Counted from the stretch's first letter, positions 26,285 through 35,501 are shown. The stretch is DNA of 64,000 nucleotides from Agrobacterium larrymoorei (GCF_030819275.1 NZ_JAUTBL010000002.1:2172501-2236500); one strand, 5' to 3'. Notes: generated by a model from the letters alone, not told the origin. Numbers and translations: made by a program.

Positions 26285-26987
26285 TCCCCTTCCCGCATTG
26301 CAGGACGAGCATCTACATCCGATAGAGCCGCATGCCCTGCGGCCTTCATTCTCGACGCACGGCCCGCGCATTCTCATACTCTATGGATCGCTGAGAGAAG
26401 TATCCTATAGCAGGCTCCTCGCCTTCGAGGTCCGGTGCCTGCTGGAGCATTTGGGGTGCGAAGTGCGGTTGTTCGATCCTGCTGGACTTCCGCTTCCGGA
26501 TGAAGCACCAGCCAGTCATCCCAAGGTGCAGGAACTACGCGACCTCTCGCAGTGGTCGGAGGGGCAGGTCTGGATCAGCCCGGAGCGCCACGGCGCCATG
26601 ACCGGCATTATGAAATCCCAGATCGACTGGATTCCCTTGTCTGTCGGCTCCGTCCGTCCGACGCAGGGCAAGACGCTCGCCGTGATGGAGGTTTCTGGCG
26701 GCAGCCAGTCTTTCAATGCCGTCAACCAGATGCGCATTCTCGGTCGCTGGATGCGGATGATCACCATTCCCAACCAGTCTTCGGTCGCCAAGGCGTTTCA
26801 GGAATTCGATGCCGAGGGGCGGATGAAGCCATCTTCCTACTATGATCGCGTCGTCGATGTCTGTGAGGAACTGGTGAAGTTCACCCTTCTGACACGCGAT
26901 GCCTCACCCTATCTGACCAGCCGTTACAGCGAGCGAAAGGAAGAAGCAGCCGCACTTGAGAAGCGGGTGTCTCTGAACTCCATCTGA
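26277..26987 (+). CDS. arsH: ArsH, NADPH-dependent FMN oxidoreductase
   Basis: 236 residues. A TTG start at 26277 is chosen because AGGAGGG lies eight bases before it inside arsC; the family-like sequence begins right there. Flavodoxin-like fold with the FMN loop [17 protein letters not shown] and [18 protein letters not shown]. ArsH oxidises trivalent organoarsenicals to less toxic pentavalent forms. Overlaps arsC by 8 bp. Confidence 0.93.
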   Translation: MSSPLPALQDEHLHPIEPHALRPSFSTHGPRILILYGSLREVSYSRLLAFEVRCLLEHLGCEVRLFDPAGLPLPDEAPASHPKVQELRDLSQWSEGQVWISPERHGAMTGIMKSQIDWIPLSVGSVRPTQGKTLAVMEVSGGSQSFNAVNQMRILGRWMRMITIPNQSSVAKAFQEFDAEGRMKPSSYYDRVVDVCEELVKFTLLTRDASPYLTSRYSERKEEAAALEKRVSLNSI

Positions 26988-26989
26988 CC

Positions 26990-27009
26990 GGCGGCGCGCT
27001 TACGCCGCC
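26990..27009. terminator. possible bidirectional hairpin between arsH and the MFS gene
   Basis: GGCGGCG and CGCCGCC pair around a six-base loop in the 12-bp gap between the convergent genes and into the MFS stop codon. There is no U-tract, so termination strength is doubtful. Confidence 0.4.
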
Positions 27010-28193
27010 TCAGCCCGGCATGAGCGCGCGACAATGACGAAAGCAGCAATGCTGAGCGCGCCAAGTCCTGCATTTGCCGCAAGCGCAAAGCTCAGGCCCA
27101 CATTTTCCATCGCGGCAGCAAAGGCGAATGGCGCGAAAGCGCCGACCGCAAGCCGTGCCGCGGTCAGTTTGCCGGTCATTGCGCCATAGCCTTCCGAGCC
27201 GGCGAGATAAAGCGGCAGGCTCCCCTGCGCAATACTGTTGATGCCGGAGCCAAGCCCGAGACAGATGGCAAAGGCCACCGCACCCGGCAACCAGTCTGCG
27301 CTGAGCAGCAGCATCACCACCCCGGACACGATCAGCACCGCGGACAAAACGGCAAGGCCCGGCGGCGAAAGACGCTTTCCAAACACCATGTTGATCAGGC
27401 GGCTCAGAACCTGGGCCGGGCCGAAGAGAGAACCGATCACGACAGCGGCAGCACCCAGCCCGATCGATCCCAGCATAGGCACCATATGGGCCAGCATGGC
27501 GGAAAGCGTAAATCCGAGAAGCGCGAAAGCGATGGAGACGATGAGCATGGTCTGCTGGCGCATATGCGGCGGAACGGCGCCGACGACGGTCGGTTTCGCG
27601 CGAGCGGGCAAACCGCGCGCCGTCTTGCCAAGGCTCCTGATCCAGACATGCAGCGGCATGCAGACAACAAGGTTGAGCGCCGCAAAGACGAGATAGATTT
27701 CACGCCAGGAAAGATGGCTGGCAAGCACGCTGGAGATGGGCCAGAAGATCGTCGACGCAAAGCCGCCTATCAGCGTCAGATAGGTGATGCTCCGTGAGGC
27801 GCTATGGGCATCGCTCTCCACCAGCGTGGCGAAGGCCGCCTGATATTGCACCATGCCGGACGAAACCTCGAGCAGGATGATGGCAATGGCAAACGTCGCA
27901 ACCGAAGGTGCCGCGGCGCACAGCACGAGCATCACCGATGCCAGCGCGGACCCGACCGCCATGATGGTTGCCGCACCCAGCCGGTCCATCTGCCTGCCGA
28001 TGTAGATTGCCGACAGCCCGCCGATAAAAAGGGAAACGGAGAACACCCCGAATACCTGCGCCAGCGAAAGCCCGAGATCCTGCGCCATGCCGGGCGCCAG
28101 GATGCTGAAGCTGTAATAGAGCGTGCCATAGCCGATGATCTGCGTCAGGCCGAGTGCTGAAACGACAGAGGCCGGAATGCGAGACTTATCCAA
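27000..28193 (-). CDS. arsK: MFS transporter, ArsK-like arsenical exporter
   Basis: 397 residues, about twelve membrane helices, MFS fold with the loop 2-3 motif GRQMDRLG. It is the second gene after an arsR (8-bp overlap) and sits convergently beside the main ars operon. ArsK of Agrobacterium is an MFS exporter of trivalent arsenicals and antimonite found in this sort of arrangement. The assignment rests on position and family, not on a specific motif. Confidence 0.7.
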   Translation of the reverse strand: MDKSRIPASVVSALGLTQIIGYGTLYYSFSILAPGMAQDLGLSLAQVFGVFSVSLFIGGLSAIYIGRQMDRLGAATIMAVGSALASVMLVLCAAAPSVATFAIAIILLEVSSGMVQYQAAFATLVESDAHSASRSITYLTLIGGFASTIFWPISSVLASHLSWREIYLVFAALNLVVCMPLHVWIRSLGKTARGLPARAKPTVVGAVPPHMRQQTMLIVSIAFALLGFTLSAMLAHMVPMLGSIGLGAAAVVIGSLFGPAQVLSRLINMVFGKRLSPPGLAVLSAVLIVSGVVMLLLSADWLPGAVAFAICLGLGSGINSIAQGSLPLYLAGSEGYGAMTGKLTAARLAVGAFAPFAFAAAMENVGLSFALAANAGLGALSIAAFVIVARSCRAEAA

Positions 28194-28545
28194 CGACGTT
28201 CACTCTTTCAGCAGCGTTAAAACGATCCTCGGACGACGCAACGTTCGCCCGAATTGCGGAATGGCCAGCGCAGCAGTCTTCCATCAGGAAGGTCACAAGC
28301 TCGGCAAGCGTCTCGAAACTGGCACGATAGATGATGGAGCGTGACACCCGTTGCTGGTTGATCAGCCCGGACCGTTCCAGTTCCTTGAGGTGGAATGAGA
28401 CATTGGTGGCAGAAACGCCCATGCGTTCGGCAATTTTACCGGCCGCAAGTCCATCCGGCCCAGCGACGACCAGAGCGCGCACAATCGCGAGCCGGGTTTG
28501 CTGAGCCAGTGCCGCAAAAGATGAAAGCGCCTGGCGCTCGTCCAT
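28186..28545 (-). CDS. second ArsR-type repressor
   Basis: 119 residues. Winged helix with LAQQTRLAIVRALVVAGPDG and VSATNVSFHLKELERSGLI. It keeps the pair C91-C92 (EDCCAGHSAI) but lacks the third cysteine of the operon ArsR, so metal binding may differ. It starts just downstream of a dyad (28553-28574) and overlaps the MFS gene, which it probably represses. Confidence 0.88.
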   Translation of the reverse strand: MDERQALSSFAALAQQTRLAIVRALVVAGPDGLAAGKIAERMGVSATNVSFHLKELERSGLINQQRVSRSIIYRASFETLAELVTFLMEDCCAGHSAIRANVASSEDRFNAAERVNVVG

Positions 28546-28552
28546 ACTTCAA

Positions 28553-28574
28553 CAATCCTTGAATTATTGGATTG
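28553..28574. promoter_or_regulatory. operator of the second arsR
   Basis: CAATCC-N10-GGATTG is a perfect 6-bp dyad directly before the second arsR start. Its half-site (ATCC/GGAT) matches that of the first arsR operator at 23767-23786 (ATATCC/GGATAT), suggesting related recognition by both repressors. Confidence 0.65.
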
Positions 28575-28657
28575 GTGCATAGCTCAGGATCAGGATAAAG
28601 GCAAGCTCGCTCCTGCATCGCGTCTTTGAATGCCGCGTTATTCTTCGGAAGCGCTCG

Positions 28658-29650
28658 CTATTTATCGCTCGCAATCTTGCTTTCGAGCGTCCTGGCGATC
28701 GACTTCAGATTGCGGGGCTTTCCGGCGATTTTCTCGATCGCTGCGACGGCAAGATCACGCGCCACATAATCCGATTTGTGACCGAGATTGTGGACGACGA
28801 TGAGTTCGGCCCCCGGCACGTCACGGGCAAGATGCTTGGAGTGGATCTCGGTGGAAACCACACTGTCCTTGTCTCCCGCAATGATGATCGTCTCTGCCTT
28901 GATCTGCCGGTAATTTGGAGAGGCGTCTTTTGCCCAGCCGTTCAGCGCGCCCACTTCCTGGGCGTTGTGACGGAAGGCGACAGGGCGCAGCGCACGGTAA
29001 GCCTTGGTCTTCGAGACATAATCGGACGGCATCGGGTTCGGAGCGAAGACACCCTTCACCGCCCCATTCAGGGCAAACAGTCCCGCAGGCGGGGCAATCA
29101 ACGTGCTGAAGAACAGTCCCGTTACGGGCGCGCGCGCCGCATCATAATACCAGCTGATACCGCCCGGCCATGGGTAGAGCGCCGGAGAGAGAAACACGAG
29201 CCCTTCGACCATGTCCTTGTGACGCAGCGCGAAGGCCGCTGTGATCGCGCCGCCGAAGGAATGGCCGACGATGATCGCCTTGCGAATGCCGCGCTTCTTC
29301 ATCACTTGGGCTATTGCATCGGCCTGTGCATCCGGCAGGATATTGTCCTTCGGCCCGATATCGGAAAGACCGTGCCCGGGCCGGTCGACGAAGAGCAAGG
29401 TCGCGCGTCCTTCCAGTGGCTCGCGGAAGGCATAGAGCGGATCGCAAAGGCTGGTGCTGGCGCCATGGATGAAGACAATCGGCGGCAGATCGGCCTTCTT
29501 TCCGGCGGACAGAAGAATGCTGTTCAGCTTGTAGCCACCGACATCCACCCTTGCCTCGCCCTTGCTCGGGCTATCCGATGCAGCAATCGCAGGCGTCATC
29601 ATGCTCATGGCGAGAACCGTTCCGAGCATCGGCAGAAAACTGTTGGGCAT
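28658..29650 (-). CDS. secreted or membrane-anchored alpha/beta hydrolase
   Basis: 330 residues from ATG 29650, with AGGA upstream; the frame opens earlier but that part is not protein-like. N-terminal signal segment (LPMLGTVLAMSMMTPAIAA). Core: VFIHGASTS oxyanion-hole region, nucleophile elbow GHSFGG, a likely acid in IIAGDKDSVV and a final His in VVHNLGHKS. Esterase or lipase-like; substrate unknown. Confidence 0.87.
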   Translation of the reverse strand: MPNSFLPMLGTVLAMSMMTPAIAASDSPSKGEARVDVGGYKLNSILLSAGKKADLPPIVFIHGASTSLCDPLYAFREPLEGRATLLFVDRPGHGLSDIGPKDNILPDAQADAIAQVMKKRGIRKAIIVGHSFGGAITAAFALRHKDMVEGLVFLSPALYPWPGGISWYYDAARAPVTGLFFSTLIAPPAGLFALNGAVKGVFAPNPMPSDYVSKTKAYRALRPVAFRHNAQEVGALNGWAKDASPNYRQIKAETIIIAGDKDSVVSTEIHSKHLARDVPGAELIVVHNLGHKSDYVARDLAVAAIEKIAGKPRNLKSIARTLESKIASDK

Positions 29651-29687
29651 GATCGTCCTGAGAAAAGAAACAGTATCGCGTCTTGAA

Positions 29688-29726
29688 CCCGGCCATCCTG
29701 AAACGCAAGACGCAGATGGCCGGGTC
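29688..29726 (-). terminator. hairpin after the DUF2177 gene
   Basis: ACCCGGCCATC and GATGGCCGGGT form an 11-bp perfect inverted repeat with a 17-base loop, beginning right at the DUF2177 stop and ending before the hydrolase start. No long U-run; probable terminator or transcript end-protecting stem. Confidence 0.55.
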
Positions 29727-29727
29727 C

Positions 29728-30144
29728 TTAATGGGCGGAACGCCCATTCAGCTTTCCAGTCAGCCAGCAGGAACAGAACGCCGTCGCCGCGGAAAGAACC
29801 GATCCCCATATAAGATCGGCAATGGTAAGTGTGGTCGGCCAGGTCACCAGCGTCGCCTGGTTGGTGAGATCATAGGTGCCATAGGCGGCAAAGCCGAAGA
29901 ATGCGCCGTTGCGCAGCGCCACCACCAAACGGCGCTGGTCCAGACCGGGAAGAACGGCAAAGAAGGTCAAGGCCGCACAATAGATAAGATAGAAGAGAAT
30001 GGCGGGCACAAGGCGGAACTGCGGCGCCAGAAGATCACCCAGAAGCGGGCGATAGAGCAGGTCCGCCATGGTGCTGAGCCATACCGCATCGATGGCCAGG
30101 AAAAAGACCATGGTTGCGATATAGGCGATGACGAACCGTTTCAT
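29728..30144 (-). CDS. DUF2177 membrane protein
   Basis: 138 residues, four membrane helices. MKRFVIAYIATMVFFLAIDAVWL and the GFAAYGTYDLTNQATL signature identify DUF2177. The start at 30144 has GCGGGAA upstream. In other alphaproteobacteria such genes accompany CFA-like and DUF1295 genes, which are present divergently here. Confidence 0.88.
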   Translation of the reverse strand: MKRFVIAYIATMVFFLAIDAVWLSTMADLLYRPLLGDLLAPQFRLVPAILFYLIYCAALTFFAVLPGLDQRRLVVALRNGAFFGFAAYGTYDLTNQATLVTWPTTLTIADLIWGSVLSAATAFCSCWLTGKLNGRSAH

Positions 30145-30214
30145 GAAAATTCCCGCTGTTTTGAGCAAGTCTGGATGCAAACGGCTTATCGCCTTCGCAC
30201 CCGTTGCGTCAGGA

Positions 30215-30586
30215 TCACTTGATGCGCGTCCAGTTGACGCCCTTGCAGATAATGCCGGCGAGAACGCAGCCCTTGGTCGTCATGCTGTTGCCTTTCACAG
30301 AAACCGTCAGCTTGTAGGTCAAGTCGCGCTGCGGGTCGAAAGCAGTGCCGGAATATTCGCCGTTGGATGTCGGCTTGATGCTCATCACCAGCTTGTCGCC
30401 GGTCTTTTCCTTCGGCGTGCCCGGCTTGATCCAGGTATTGACCGCGCAGATATCGGAGCCGCATGGCCCGATCTGGACCTTGGCATTGCCATCGCCGCGC
30501 GCCCACTGGCCTTCGATCGTATCTGCAAACGCACTGCCGCCGCTCAAAGCAAGGGCGAGGATGGACAGTCTAAGAACCGTTTTCAT
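30215..30586 (-). CDS. DUF2147 secreted protein
   Basis: 123 residues. Signal peptide to GGSAFA|DTIEG, then the DUF2147 pattern IEGQWARGDGNAKVQIGPCGSD (given in part) and GVNWTRIK at the end, a small beta-barrel-like periplasmic domain. TTGGAGGA before the ATG at 30586. Same strand as DUF2177, 70 bp apart. Confidence 0.88.
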   Translation of the reverse strand: MKTVLRLSILALALSGGSAFADTIEGQWARGDGNAKVQIGPCGSDICAVNTWIKPGTPKEKTGDKLVMSIKPTSNGEYSGTAFDPQRDLTYKLTVSVKGNSMTTKGCVLAGIICKGVNWTRIK

Positions 30587-30766
30587 GCGGAAATCCTCCA
30601 ACAATAGGCTGTCTGCGCGACGTGATGACGACAACAACGCGCCGGCTATGATTTCGGATCACAAGAAATCATCGGAGAAATTTTTTTCTTTTGCCAGGAA
30701 ACCGCGCCCCCTCATCCTCCGTAGATTTGGCAGACTTATCATGCCGATCACGGAAAGAACCTTCCT

Positions 30767-31555
30767 ATGGATGTCCTCTTCCTGTTTCTGATTGCCCTTG
30801 GCCTGTCGCTTGCCATGATGGCGGCCTGGGCTGTGCAACGCCAAACCGGCGCCAGCGGCTGGATCGATACGATCTGGTCCTTTGCCGTCGGCATTGGCGG
30901 TATCGTCGCCATCGTCATTGCCGATGGCACGCCGGAGCGCAGGCTTGCCGCCTTCCTGCTCGTGGCCGTATGGTCCATCCGGCTGGGCAGCCATATCGGC
31001 TCTCGCACAAAAGGCGGCGGTGAAGATCCGCGTTACGCCAAGCTTGTCGAGGAATGGGGCGATAACGCCTCCAAACGTCTCTTCCTGTTCCTGCAGATCC
31101 AGGCACTTGCCGGGTTCATCCTTGTCCTTGCCATCTATCTGGCCGCCTTCAACACTGCCACCTTTCCGCGCTCGCTGGATCTCATCGCCGTCGTCATCGG
31201 TCTTTTGGCCATTGCAGGCGAAGCGCTTTCGGATCGGCAGCTGGCGCGCTTTCGCAAGAAGCCGGAAGCCAAGACCGAAGTCTGCGAAGAAGGCCTTTGG
31301 CGCTATTCCCGTCACCCCAACTACTTCTTCGAGTGGCTCTATTGGTGCTCATGGCCGCTGCTGGCGTTGACGGGCCCCTCGCCTTTCGCCTGGGCAGCGC
31401 TTCTGGCACCTGTCTTGATGTACTGGCTACTCGTCCATGCGTCGGGCATTCCGCCGCTGGAAGACCACATGCTGCGTTCGCGCGGCGAAAAATTCCGCGC
31501 GCTGCAGCGCCGCGTCAACGCATTTTTCCCCGGTCCACGCAAAGAGGAGGCATGA
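30767..31555 (+). CDS. DUF1295 membrane protein (steroid-reductase-like)
   Basis: 262 residues, about six or seven membrane helices. The C-terminal YSRHPNYFFEWLYW and LRSRGEKFRALQRRVNAFFP match DUF1295, which belongs with the steroid 5-alpha-reductase/isoprenylcysteine methyltransferase clan. First gene of an operon with a CFA-like methyltransferase. GGAAAG precedes the start. Confidence 0.9.
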   Translation: MDVLFLFLIALGLSLAMMAAWAVQRQTGASGWIDTIWSFAVGIGGIVAIVIADGTPERRLAAFLLVAVWSIRLGSHIGSRTKGGGEDPRYAKLVEEWGDNASKRLFLFLQIQALAGFILVLAIYLAAFNTATFPRSLDLIAVVIGLLAIAGEALSDRQLARFRKKPEAKTEVCEEGLWRYSRHPNYFFEWLYWCSWPLLALTGPSPFAWAALLAPVLMYWLLVHASGIPPLEDHMLRSRGEKFRALQRRVNAFFPGPRKEEA

Positions 31556-31556
31556 C

Positions 31557-32588
31557 ATGAACATGTTGGCATTCGCCATCAACGCAGCTGAAAAGGCACC
31601 GCTTTCCGACAGCCTGACGCTGACCGGTATCGACTTTCTCTGCAACCGCACCAAGCGCCGGCTGGAGAAAGTGCCGGAGAGCACGGAAGCGGCCTTTGCC
31701 CGCGACATGGCGGATTTCCCGGTCGCCACCCACACCGATGAAGCCAACCGACAGCATTACGAAGTGCCGGCCGAGTTCTTCTCGCTGGTGCTTGGGCCGC
31801 AGCGAAAATATTCCTGCTGCTATTACCTGGGCGATTCCAGCGCGCTCGCCGATGCAGAAACCGCGGCACTGGCTGAAACCGTCAAGCACGCCGATATCAA
31901 TGACGGAATGGACATTCTGGAGCTTGGCTGCGGCTGGGGTTCGCTGTCGCTTTATCTCGCGCGGCAGTTTCCCAATGCCCGCATTACCTCAGTCTCGAAT
32001 TCCTCATCGCAGCGCGCCTATATCGTCGGTGAGGCCGAGCGCCAGGGCCTCTCCAATCTCACCGTCATCACGGCGGATATGAACGACTTTTCCCCATCCG
32101 GCACCTATGACCGCATCGTCTCTGTGGAAATGTTCGAGCACATGTCCAACTGGCAGACCCTGTTTGAGCGCACCAATGGCTGGCTGAAGGCGGATGGCAG
32201 GCTGTTCATCCACGTCTTCACCCACAAGAACCGCTCCTACCGCTTCGATCCGAACGACCCCGCCGATTGGATCGCGCATCACTTCTTCACCGGCGGCATC
32301 ATGCCAGCACACGATCTGCCTCATCGCTTCCAGGATGTTTACGCGGTGGAAGCCGAATGGCGCTGGTCCGGCACGCATTACCGCCGCACCGCCATGGACT
32401 GGCTTGCCAATTTCGACCGGGAGTCGGGCAAGATCACGCCGATCCTCCAGCGCGTTTACGGCAAGGACGCGACGCTCTGGCACCGCCGCTGGAGACTGTT
32501 CTTTCTCGCCACCGCAGGCCTGTTCGGCCATGACAAGGGCGACGTCTGGGGCGTTGGCCACTATCTGCTGAAACCGGTTGGCAAATGA
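31557..32588 (+). CDS. cyclopropane-fatty-acid synthase-like methyltransferase
   Basis: 343 residues. ATG at 31557 has AAGAGGAGG seven bases upstream. SAM motif DILELGCGWGSLSLYLA, followed by SNSSSQRAYI and VSVEMFEHMSNW, typical of the CFAS family. The motif 'QHYEVPAEFF' near residue 65 is the usual pre-SAM segment. It probably modifies acyl chains of phospholipids; the exact product is unknown. Two bases after DUF1295, overlapping the next gene. Confidence 0.88.
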   Translation: MNMLAFAINAAEKAPLSDSLTLTGIDFLCNRTKRRLEKVPESTEAAFARDMADFPVATHTDEANRQHYEVPAEFFSLVLGPQRKYSCCYYLGDSSALADAETAALAETVKHADINDGMDILELGCGWGSLSLYLARQFPNARITSVSNSSSQRAYIVGEAERQGLSNLTVITADMNDFSPSGTYDRIVSVEMFEHMSNWQTLFERTNGWLKADGRLFIHVFTHKNRSYRFDPNDPADWIAHHFFTGGIMPAHDLPHRFQDVYAVEAEWRWSGTHYRRTAMDWLANFDRESGKITPILQRVYGKDATLWHRRWRLFFLATAGLFGHDKGDVWGVGHYLLKPVGK

Positions 32589-33142
32589 CCGGCAAGGGCG
32601 AAAGCGTGACACAGGACGCGTTGACGGCAGCGACCGTCACCGTCGCCTGGGTCATCGTCGCCAACAAACCCTTCTACCCGCCGACGATCTGGTGGATCAT
32701 CGGCAATGGCGTCGAGGCGGCATGGCTCAGCGTGCTGTCCATGCCCTTTTTTCTCGCCATCCCTTTTATCGCCAGGCGCTCGGCACTCGCGGCAAGAATT
32801 GCGCTTCCGGTCATCGGCACCATCGACACAGTGTTCGAAACCAAGCTCTTCGGTACGGGATCGGGCACGGAGCTGTTCTTCGCCGCCTGCATCATGCTGG
32901 TGGCACTGTCTTTCCGGGCAGGCGAAAAGCTTTGGCAGATCGGCCTGACGGGCTTCGTCTTTGCCGGCTTTCTGACGACGCGCTACCTCATCGGCGATGC
33001 GCTGCACGTCTGGAGCGCCGAAGATCTAAGTAAGCTCTTCAACCTCAATGCCTTTGCGGTTGCCTGCCTCACCGCCTTCATCGCGCTGCGCTATTCTGGC
33101 ATTCGCGGTGCGGATCACTCCTCCGGCACCAGCCCGTCATAG
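32585..33142 (+). CDS. hypothetical multi-spanning membrane protein
   Basis: 185 residues with about five membrane helices (VAWVIVANKPFYPPTIWW; MPFFLAIPFIARRSALAAR; LFFAACIMLVALSF). The ATG overlaps the CFA-like stop, so it is cotranslated. No family recognised. Its 3' end overlaps the opposite-strand gene at 33115-33324 by 28 bp. Confidence 0.7.
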   Translation: MTGKGESVTQDALTAATVTVAWVIVANKPFYPPTIWWIIGNGVEAAWLSVLSMPFFLAIPFIARRSALAARIALPVIGTIDTVFETKLFGTGSGTELFFAACIMLVALSFRAGEKLWQIGLTGFVFAGFLTTRYLIGDALHVWSAEDLSKLFNLNAFAVACLTAFIALRYSGIRGADHSSGTSPS

Positions 33143-33324
33143 ACCTCCAGAAGCGCTGCGGAGATGGCCGCACCCAGCGCATTCGCCGCATCGCGGATCT
33201 CCTCTTCCTTGCCATCGCGTGAGGCGATCGCCAGCGCCGAGGCCTCGACGGCGATGATCTCCTTGGCGCGCTCAATGGCCCAAAGGCCAAAATCGCCGCG
33301 GTTATCGATCGATACAGTGTCCAT
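33115..33324 (-). CDS. small hypothetical protein
   Basis: 69 residues from ATG 33324 with AAGGGA eleven bases upstream. The upstream frame to 33666 is not protein-like. Helical, acidic (RAKEIIAVEASALAIASRDG, EEEIRDAANALGAAISAALLEVYDG). No known domain. Convergent overlap with the membrane-protein gene. Confidence 0.65.
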   Translation of the reverse strand: MDTVSIDNRGDFGLWAIERAKEIIAVEASALAIASRDGKEEEIRDAANALGAAISAALLEVYDGLVPEE

Positions 33325-33570
33325 CACTTTGTCATCCCTTGGAAGCAATACGCCGATATGGAGCAGTGCCAGAAAAAGTCTGTAAGCAAAAAGGCCTGCA
33401 AAAGCCACCATATGCAGCCATTGGGAGGGGATCGACACCTCTTTGACGTTAACGCAATACCGTCTTTCCTGATGACAGACCGGGATCAATGCCGCATGTT
33501 CCGGGTTAGAAAACATGTAAGCCCGCCTCTCGGGTTGCAAATCGATTTTGGAACAAGGAGCTTTTTTGAG

Positions 33571-34986
33571 ATGAGTTTGAAGTTTGGAACGAGCGGTCTG
33601 CGCGGCCTGTCGGAAGATCTGAAGGGCAAGGCGTCCGCCCTTTATGCCACAGCCTTCGCCCATCATCTTCTGAACTCAGGCTTGGCGCAGCAAGGCGACC
33701 CGATCCTCATCGGCCAGGATTTTCGCGATTCGAGCCCGGCGATTGCCGCAAGCTGCATCGGCGCGCTGAAGGCCGCCGGCCTCAAGCCGCTCGATTGCGG
33801 CGCACTGCCGACCCCGGCTCTCGCGCTCTATGGCCTGTCTCTCAAGGCAGCGGCGCTGATGATCACCGGCTCTCACATTCCCGCAGACCGCAACGGCATC
33901 AAGTTCTACCGCCCGGATGGCGAAATCGACAAGCAGGACGAGACCGCGATTGCCGATCTCGCCGCAAGCCTGAAGCAGGACGCGCTGACAGTTGAAGAAG
34001 GCACCGCCGAAGACCGCGGCGCGCAGGCCACCGAACTCTTTTACGAGCGCAATATCGGTCTGCTGCGTGACAATGCGCTGAAAGGCCTGAAGATCGGCGT
34101 CTATCAGCACAGCACCGTGGCGCGCGATCTCTTTGTCGACGTGCTGGCCCATTACGGCGCCGAAGTCGTGGCACTCGGCCGCTCGGAAAGCTTCATCCCG
34201 GTCGATACCGAAGCCGTCTCTCCGGAGACGCTGGAGAAGCTGAAAGCCTGGGCGCCGGAGCATGGCCTGGATGCGATCGTGTCCGCCGATGGCGATGGCG
34301 ACCGGCCTTTGCTTGCCGATGAGACCGGCACGCCGCTGCGTGGTGATCTTATCGGACTTATCACCTCGAACTTCCTCAAGGCGAGCGTCGTCGTCACACC
34401 CGTCACCTCTAATTCCGGCATCGAGGCGGCGGGTAACTTCAAGGTGGTGCGCACCAAGGTCGGCTCGCCCTTCGTCATCGCCGGCATGACCGATGCGCTG
34501 TCGGAAGGCAGCGATCATGTGGTCGGCTTCGAGGCCAATGGCGGCTTCCTGACGGCAACGCCCTTTACCCTGCATGGCAAGCAGATCGCACCGCTTCCCA
34601 CCCGCGACTGCTTCCTGCCGATCCTCGCGACGCTGCAATTGAAGGCAAGCGAAGGCAAAACTCTCTCCGAGGTTGCCGCCGCCTACTCGCTGCCTGTCGC
34701 AGCCGCCGATCGCCTGCAGGATTTCGCCCAGGAGAAGAGTTCGGCTCTGATGGAGCATCTGCGTGCCTCGCGCAGCAATCTCGAAGCGTTCCTCGAGCCA
34801 GTCGGCGCGGTCCAGTCCACGAGCGATATCGACGGCCTGCGGGTGACACTCACCAACGGCAACACCATCCACTTCCGTCCCTCCGGCAATGCCCCGGAAA
34901 TGCGCTGCTATGTGGAAGCCGCCAATGAAGACGAAGCCAATGCGCTGCTGAATCAGGGCCTCGACCTGATCCGCAATTTCGGCTGA
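33571..34986 (+). CDS. phosphomannomutase/phosphoglucomutase family enzyme
   Basis: 471 residues from ATG 33571 with AAGGAG upstream. Alpha-D-phosphohexomutase superfamily: MSLKFGTSGLRG start, phospho-serine loop TGSHIPADRNGIKFY (S101), metal loop SADGDGDRPLLAD, sugar loop VVGFEANGGFL and phosphate loop RPSGNAPEMRCY. It interconverts hexose 1- and 6-phosphates, likely for surface polysaccharide precursors. It may be ManB- or NoeK-like; specificity is not decidable by eye. Confidence 0.92.
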   Translation: MSLKFGTSGLRGLSEDLKGKASALYATAFAHHLLNSGLAQQGDPILIGQDFRDSSPAIAASCIGALKAAGLKPLDCGALPTPALALYGLSLKAAALMITGSHIPADRNGIKFYRPDGEIDKQDETAIADLAASLKQDALTVEEGTAEDRGAQATELFYERNIGLLRDNALKGLKIGVYQHSTVARDLFVDVLAHYGAEVVALGRSESFIPVDTEAVSPETLEKLKAWAPEHGLDAIVSADGDGDRPLLADETGTPLRGDLIGLITSNFLKASVVVTPVTSNSGIEAAGNFKVVRTKVGSPFVIAGMTDALSEGSDHVVGFEANGGFLTATPFTLHGKQIAPLPTRDCFLPILATLQLKASEGKTLSEVAAAYSLPVAAADRLQDFAQEKSSALMEHLRASRSNLEAFLEPVGAVQSTSDIDGLRVTLTNGNTIHFRPSGNAPEMRCYVEAANEDEANALLNQGLDLIRNFG

Positions 34987-35005
34987 TCGTATCTGACGAT
35001 CATCA

Positions 35006-35033
35006 GGATGCGGCAGCACAAATTGCCGCATCC
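35006..35033 (+). terminator. terminator-like hairpin after the phosphomutase gene
   Basis: GGATGCGGCA and TGCCGCATCC pair perfectly over 10 bp around an eight-base loop about 20 bp beyond the stop, followed by CGGCCTTTCCATTT with a weak T-rich tail. Confidence 0.65.
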
Positions 35034-35099
35034 CGGCCTTTCCATTTGCACTTTCCTCGAGGACGCGCCAAAAGCGAAGCGAACGGAGACGGCTCAGGC

Positions 35100-35501
35100 G
35101 TGGCAGACGATACGATCACTCTCTATGAAGCCATCGGTGGGGACGCCACCGTGCGGGCGCTCACGCGCCGCTTCTATCAATTGATGGACACGCTGCCGGA
35201 AGCCGCCAATTGCCGCGCCATCCATCCGGCCGATCTTTCCCGCAGTGAAAGCAAGTTCTACGACTACCTGACCGGCTATCTCGGCGGGCCACCTGTCTAT
35301 GTGAAAAAATACGGCCACCCCATGCTCCGCCGCCGCCACTTCGTCGCACCGATCGGCGCCAAGGAACGCGATGAGTGGCTGCTCTGCTTCCGCCGCGCCA
35401 TGGACGAGACGATCGAAAACCCGAAGTTGCGCGAGATCATTTGGGCTCCGGTGGAAAAACTGGCCTTTCACATGCAAAATCAGGACGAGGCTCAGTCATG
35501 A
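35100..35501 (+). CDS. group II truncated hemoglobin
   Basis: 133 residues from a GTG at 35100 with CGGAG upstream. Two-over-two globin: LYEAIGGDATVRALTRRFYQLMD, FYDYLTGYLGGPPVYVKKYG, and RRRHFVAPIG with the proximal His. The Trp in DEWLLCFRRAM matches the G8 tryptophan of group II. Likely binds O2 or NO. Coupled by an ATGA overlap to the DUF423 gene. Confidence 0.9.
   Translation: MADDTITLYEAIGGDATVRALTRRFYQLMDTLPEAANCRAIHPADLSRSESKFYDYLTGYLGGPPVYVKKYGHPMLRRRHFVAPIGAKERDEWLLCFRRAMDETIENPKLREIIWAPVEKLAFHMQNQDEAQS

Noticed and set aside
33676..35031. 451-codon minus frame over the phosphomutase
   Set aside because: Antisense shadow of an enzyme with all its catalytic motifs.
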